A stretch of 64,000 nt of DNA, taken from the NCBI GenBank assembly GCA_965200145.1, contig CBDATG010000002.1:558001-622000 (forward strand), written 5' to 3'. Both the position numbers and the translations under genes were made by a program. The stretch comes from CBDATG01 sp965200145. Lineage in GTDB: Bacteria; Chloroflexota; Dehalococcoidia; Lucifugimonadales; Lucifugimonadaceae. Below, piece after piece: positions 61,645 to 64,000 of the stretch; position 1 is the first letter of the stretch, and every line of letters starts with the position of its first letter. Below the pieces are notes generated by a model. It worked only from the letters and a program-made list of their open reading frames with translations. It was not told the origin of the DNA and made no database searches.

Positions 61645-62892
61645 ATGAAGATAACCACGCTACAGGACAACCTCACCAGGGCACTTCGCGTCGTGCGTCG
61701 GGCAGTTCCCAGCCGGGCCGCTCTCCCAATCACGCAGAACATACTCATTAGCGCCGAGGATTCGAGAGTCCGAGTAGCCGCGACCAACCTAGAGCTATCG
61801 ATCACAACTTGGTTGGGTGCTCAAGTCCACCAGACTGGCGCGATCACATTACCCGCGCGCCCGTTGTTGGACATCGTCTCTACATTTGACGACGGACGGG
61901 TAGAACTAGAGGTGACCGACGAACCGTATGGCGCAGAGATTGAGACTACTTCGGAGCTTTCGAGCGGCGAGTACGCTACCCGGAATGCCCGGTTGCACGG
62001 CGCGCCCGTCGACGACTTCCCGCCGTTCCCAGAGGTTGACGGCGAGAACTCAATCCGAGTGGATGCAGGTGTCCTTCGAGCGGCACTCGACAGGGTAGTT
62101 TACGCAGCCGCGGCCGATGACGCGCGTCCTGTATTGACTGGTGTGAAGATGGAGGTCGAGGGGGACAAGGCCACATTCGCTGCCGCGGACGGGTTCCGCC
62201 TTTCGGTTGAGGTGGCGCAGCTCCGGGAACCGGTCTCAGAGCCATTTGAAGCGTTGATCCCGGCCAAAACCTTGATTGAGGTGCAGGGACTGCTCGCAGG
62301 TTCCACTGGGATGGTGCAGATCTCCGTAGGCGAGGATGCCAAGGTCGCGAGGTTCAGAATCGCTGACGAGGTCGAGGTCATATCGTTGCTAATCTCTGGC
62401 AACTACCCTGATTTCCGCAGTCTCATCCCAGAAAAGTGCGACACGACGGTCGAAATCACCGTAGATGGGATTGACAAGGTTTCTCGCACCGCGCAGGTTA
62501 TAGCTCGCGAGGGCAGCTCGATTGTCCGCTTGATCGCAGACAAAGAGGGCGACGAGGAAGAAGAAGGAGAGAAATCGGAGGGCTTCAAGCGCGGTAACAT
62601 TCAAGTCACTTCCAACTCGGAAGACCTCGGAAACGTGCTTGGAAAGATCCCCATCCGGATCGAAGGCAATGACGGCAAGATCGCGTTCAACGTGCGCTTC
62701 ATTTCGGAGTTGGTCAGCCACGCTACCGGCGGTAAGTCCCAGATGGACCCAATTCGAAGCGATGATGACGATGAGCCGCAGTCGTCAATGATCCTGATGC
62801 AGATCACGACGCCATCAAGTCCGGCCGTCTTCAGGCTGAGTGAACATCCGGGCTTCACGCATGTCGTGATGCCGATGTACGTCCAGTGGTGA
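61645..62892 (+). CDS. dnaN: DNA polymerase III beta subunit (sliding clamp)
   Basis: The 415-residue protein is the ring clamp that tethers DNA polymerase III. The N-terminus MKITTLQDNLTRALRVVRRAVPSRAALPITQNILI, cut here to its family pattern, with GAITLPARPLLDIV, then KMEVEGDKATFAAADGFRLS and the C-terminal HVVMPMYVQW, are typical clamp features. It is about 45 residues longer than E. coli DnaN. An acidic insert near residue 300 (KEGDEEEEGEKSEG) and a second run near 372 (RSDDDDEPQ) make up part of the excess, both in domain III. No dnaA or recF lies nearby, so this is not an origin-type neighbourhood. Confidence 0.92.
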   Translation: MKITTLQDNLTRALRVVRRAVPSRAALPITQNILISAEDSRVRVAATNLELSITTWLGAQVHQTGAITLPARPLLDIVSTFDDGRVELEVTDEPYGAEIETTSELSSGEYATRNARLHGAPVDDFPPFPEVDGENSIRVDAGVLRAALDRVVYAAAADDARPVLTGVKMEVEGDKATFAAADGFRLSVEVAQLREPVSEPFEALIPAKTLIEVQGLLAGSTGMVQISVGEDAKVARFRIADEVEVISLLISGNYPDFRSLIPEKCDTTVEITVDGIDKVSRTAQVIAREGSSIVRLIADKEGDEEEEGEKSEGFKRGNIQVTSNSEDLGNVLGKIPIRIEGNDGKIAFNVRFISELVSHATGGKSQMDPIRSDDDDEPQSSMILMQITTPSSPAVFRLSEHPGFTHVVMPMYVQW

Positions 62893-62985
62893 TTACTGCG
62901 TGCCGCTGAGGCGACCCCCGCCAACGCGCAACTCGAGCATCCTGAACCGTCCGCACCGCGGGCGGGCATCCTTGATCGGCGCGGG

Positions 62986-64000
62986 CTATTCGCGTTGAGA
63001 TTCCCGCATTGGTCGGTAGCGATACCGACTGATGCCGGGAGCCAACAGCCAGACAGCCGCGACCACTAGCACTGAGATCGCACCGCCCAGAATCATCACC
63101 GGGCCTGCGCCGATGATGCCACCGACGAACGACACCTCCATTTGCCCGAGGTGGTTTGCGCCCATCGCAGCGAATGAGTGCGCGCTGCTGGCACGTCCGA
63201 GCATTGAGTCCTTCGCCGTCAGCTGAACCAGTGCCTGGCGCATCGTCATGCCGACTGCGTCTGTCATACCCAATAGAGCCACAACGCCTAATCCGACCCA
63301 GAATATCCTGTTCAACCCGAACGCGAACAGGAGCAACGCGTAAATCAAAGTCGCAACGAGCACAATCAGACCTTTGCGTCGCCAACGTTCGGTGATGAAC
63401 ACGAACATGCTTCCCACAACACCGCCAGCGGAGTTGAACGATGTCAGTAACGCGGTGCCTTCTGCGCCCAGTCCGTATAGTGCATGTGCGAAGAACGGGA
63501 AGAGCATTCGGTAGAAGCTCACGATCGTGACACCGATATCCAGCAGGTATAGTCCGGGCAGTATCGGATGCCTCCTTACGAAGTGGAAGCCCTCGACGAT
63601 TGTTCCCCAAGTCACCCGTCGGTTGCCACCCTGCGGCTCACCGGACGCGCGGATCATCAGCGGTGCCAACACCGATATGCCTGCAATGCCGCAAGTGACC
63701 AACAGTGTCGGTCCGACTCCGAATATGTTGTAGAGCGGTGCGAAGAGCTGAGGTGCAGCGATCGACGCGACCTGCATCGTCGATGTCGAAACCGTCACGG
63801 CCGTCGTCAGGTGGGAACGCGGAACTGTCCGCGGCAGCATGGCAGGTCGCGCTGAGTTGCCCAGCATGTTGACGATACCGGTCAGACCAGTGACTGCCCA
63901 GATGTGCCACGGTTGGAGCAGATCGGCGAAGGCGAGCAACGTCAGGGCGATGATCGACGCGAACGAGACTAATTGGGTCATCGCCATCAAGAGCTTGCGA
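62986..64000 (-). CDS. MFS transporter (truncated by window end)
   Basis: The frame reads past the last in-window start candidates (ATG 63987, ATG 63981) to the edge, with RKLLMAMTQLV in front, typical of a loop before a membrane helix. The N-terminal helices therefore lie outside. At least eight membrane segments are visible, for example LLVTCGIAGISVLAPLMI and GLIVLVATLIYALLLFAFGL. The loops and spacing fit the MFS_3/enterobactin-exporter-like group. The substrate is unknown. Confidence 0.85.
   Translation of the reverse strand, partial: RKLLMAMTQLVSFASIIALTLLAFADLLQPWHIWAVTGLTGIVNMLGNSARPAMLPRTVPRSHLTTAVTVSTSTMQVASIAAPQLFAPLYNIFGVGPTLLVTCGIAGISVLAPLMIRASGEPQGGNRRVTWGTIVEGFHFVRRHPILPGLYLLDIGVTIVSFYRMLFPFFAHALYGLGAEGTALLTSFNSAGGVVGSMFVFITERWRRKGLIVLVATLIYALLLFAFGLNRIFWVGLGVVALLGMTDAVGMTMRQALVQLTAKDSMLGRASSAHSFAAMGANHLGQMEVSFVGGIIGAGPVMILGGAISVLVVAAVWLLAPGISRYRYRPMRESQRE

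Noticed and set aside
1..64000. CRISPR arrays, tRNA or rRNA genes, insertion sequences, prophage genes
   Set aside because: No regular direct-repeat array, no cloverleaf-like sequence with CCA-region features, no transposase or integrase motifs were found by reading both strands.

Overview
The window looks like a bacterial chromosome of moderate-to-high GC with dense, short-spaced genes. No rRNA, tRNA, CRISPR array, IS element or phage gene was seen. The best guess at the host is a Chloroflexota bacterium of the marine SAR202 or Dehalococcoidia-related kind. This rests on many lipoprotein-anchored binding proteins, a glycolate oxidase operon, several HpcH/HpaI-type aldolases, lateral-type R-M genes among core genes, and a selenocysteine formate dehydrogenase. 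That placement is inference from gene content and has not been tested by phylogeny.

Layout. 1-3.0 kb: the end of a probable surface protein, a TIR-domain protein, and a DNA methyltransferase fused to an Mrr-like nuclease. 3.1-12.7 kb: malate synthase, a very large primary sigma factor, a PLP aminotransferase, fructose-1,6-bisphosphatase divergent from class I aldolase, and an M20 amidohydrolase. 12.8-14.6 kb: a second methyltransferase, paralogous to the first but fused to an HNH nuclease. 14.8-18.8 kb: a family-5 ABC transporter (binding protein plus two permeases, no ATPase). 19.0-25.5 kb: two tandem copies of a 1051-residue type IIG-like restriction-modification protein with a scrap of the next gene (an SDR) trapped between them. 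25.5-42.1 kb: central and organic-acid metabolism, including an alanine-glyoxylate-type aminotransferase, glycolate oxidase GlcD/E/F with an inserted Gfo/Idh gene, HpcH aldolases, YbjQ proteins, two orphan Leu/Ile/Val-type binding proteins, and dehydrogenases.

42.1-50.5 kb: an Aap-type polar amino-acid ABC operon with one ATPase, two permeases and four consecutive paralogous binding lipoproteins. A strong intrinsic terminator sits inside the binding-protein array. 50.6-54.8 kb: threonine synthase, a MaoC hydratase, a CitE-like CoA lyase and a divergent hydroxyacid-dehydrogenase-like protein. 54.9-57.7 kb: a formate dehydrogenase whose reading frame is interrupted by one UGA exactly at the selenocysteine site, followed by a SECIS-like hairpin. 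It should be read as one 949-residue selenoprotein. 57.9-64 kb: DedA, an unrecognised HTH-like protein, a lipoprotein cytochrome c, LarB, DnaN and a truncated MFS transporter.

The genes converge on glyoxylate. GlcDEF can make it from glycolate, malate synthase and the aminotransferase can consume it, and CitE/HpcH lyases can make or consume related 2-oxoacids. The second theme is DNA defence: four methyltransferase-nuclease polypeptides of two architectures plus a TIR effector. The most novel-looking observation is the pair of paralogous beta-class methyltransferases carrying different C-terminal nucleases.
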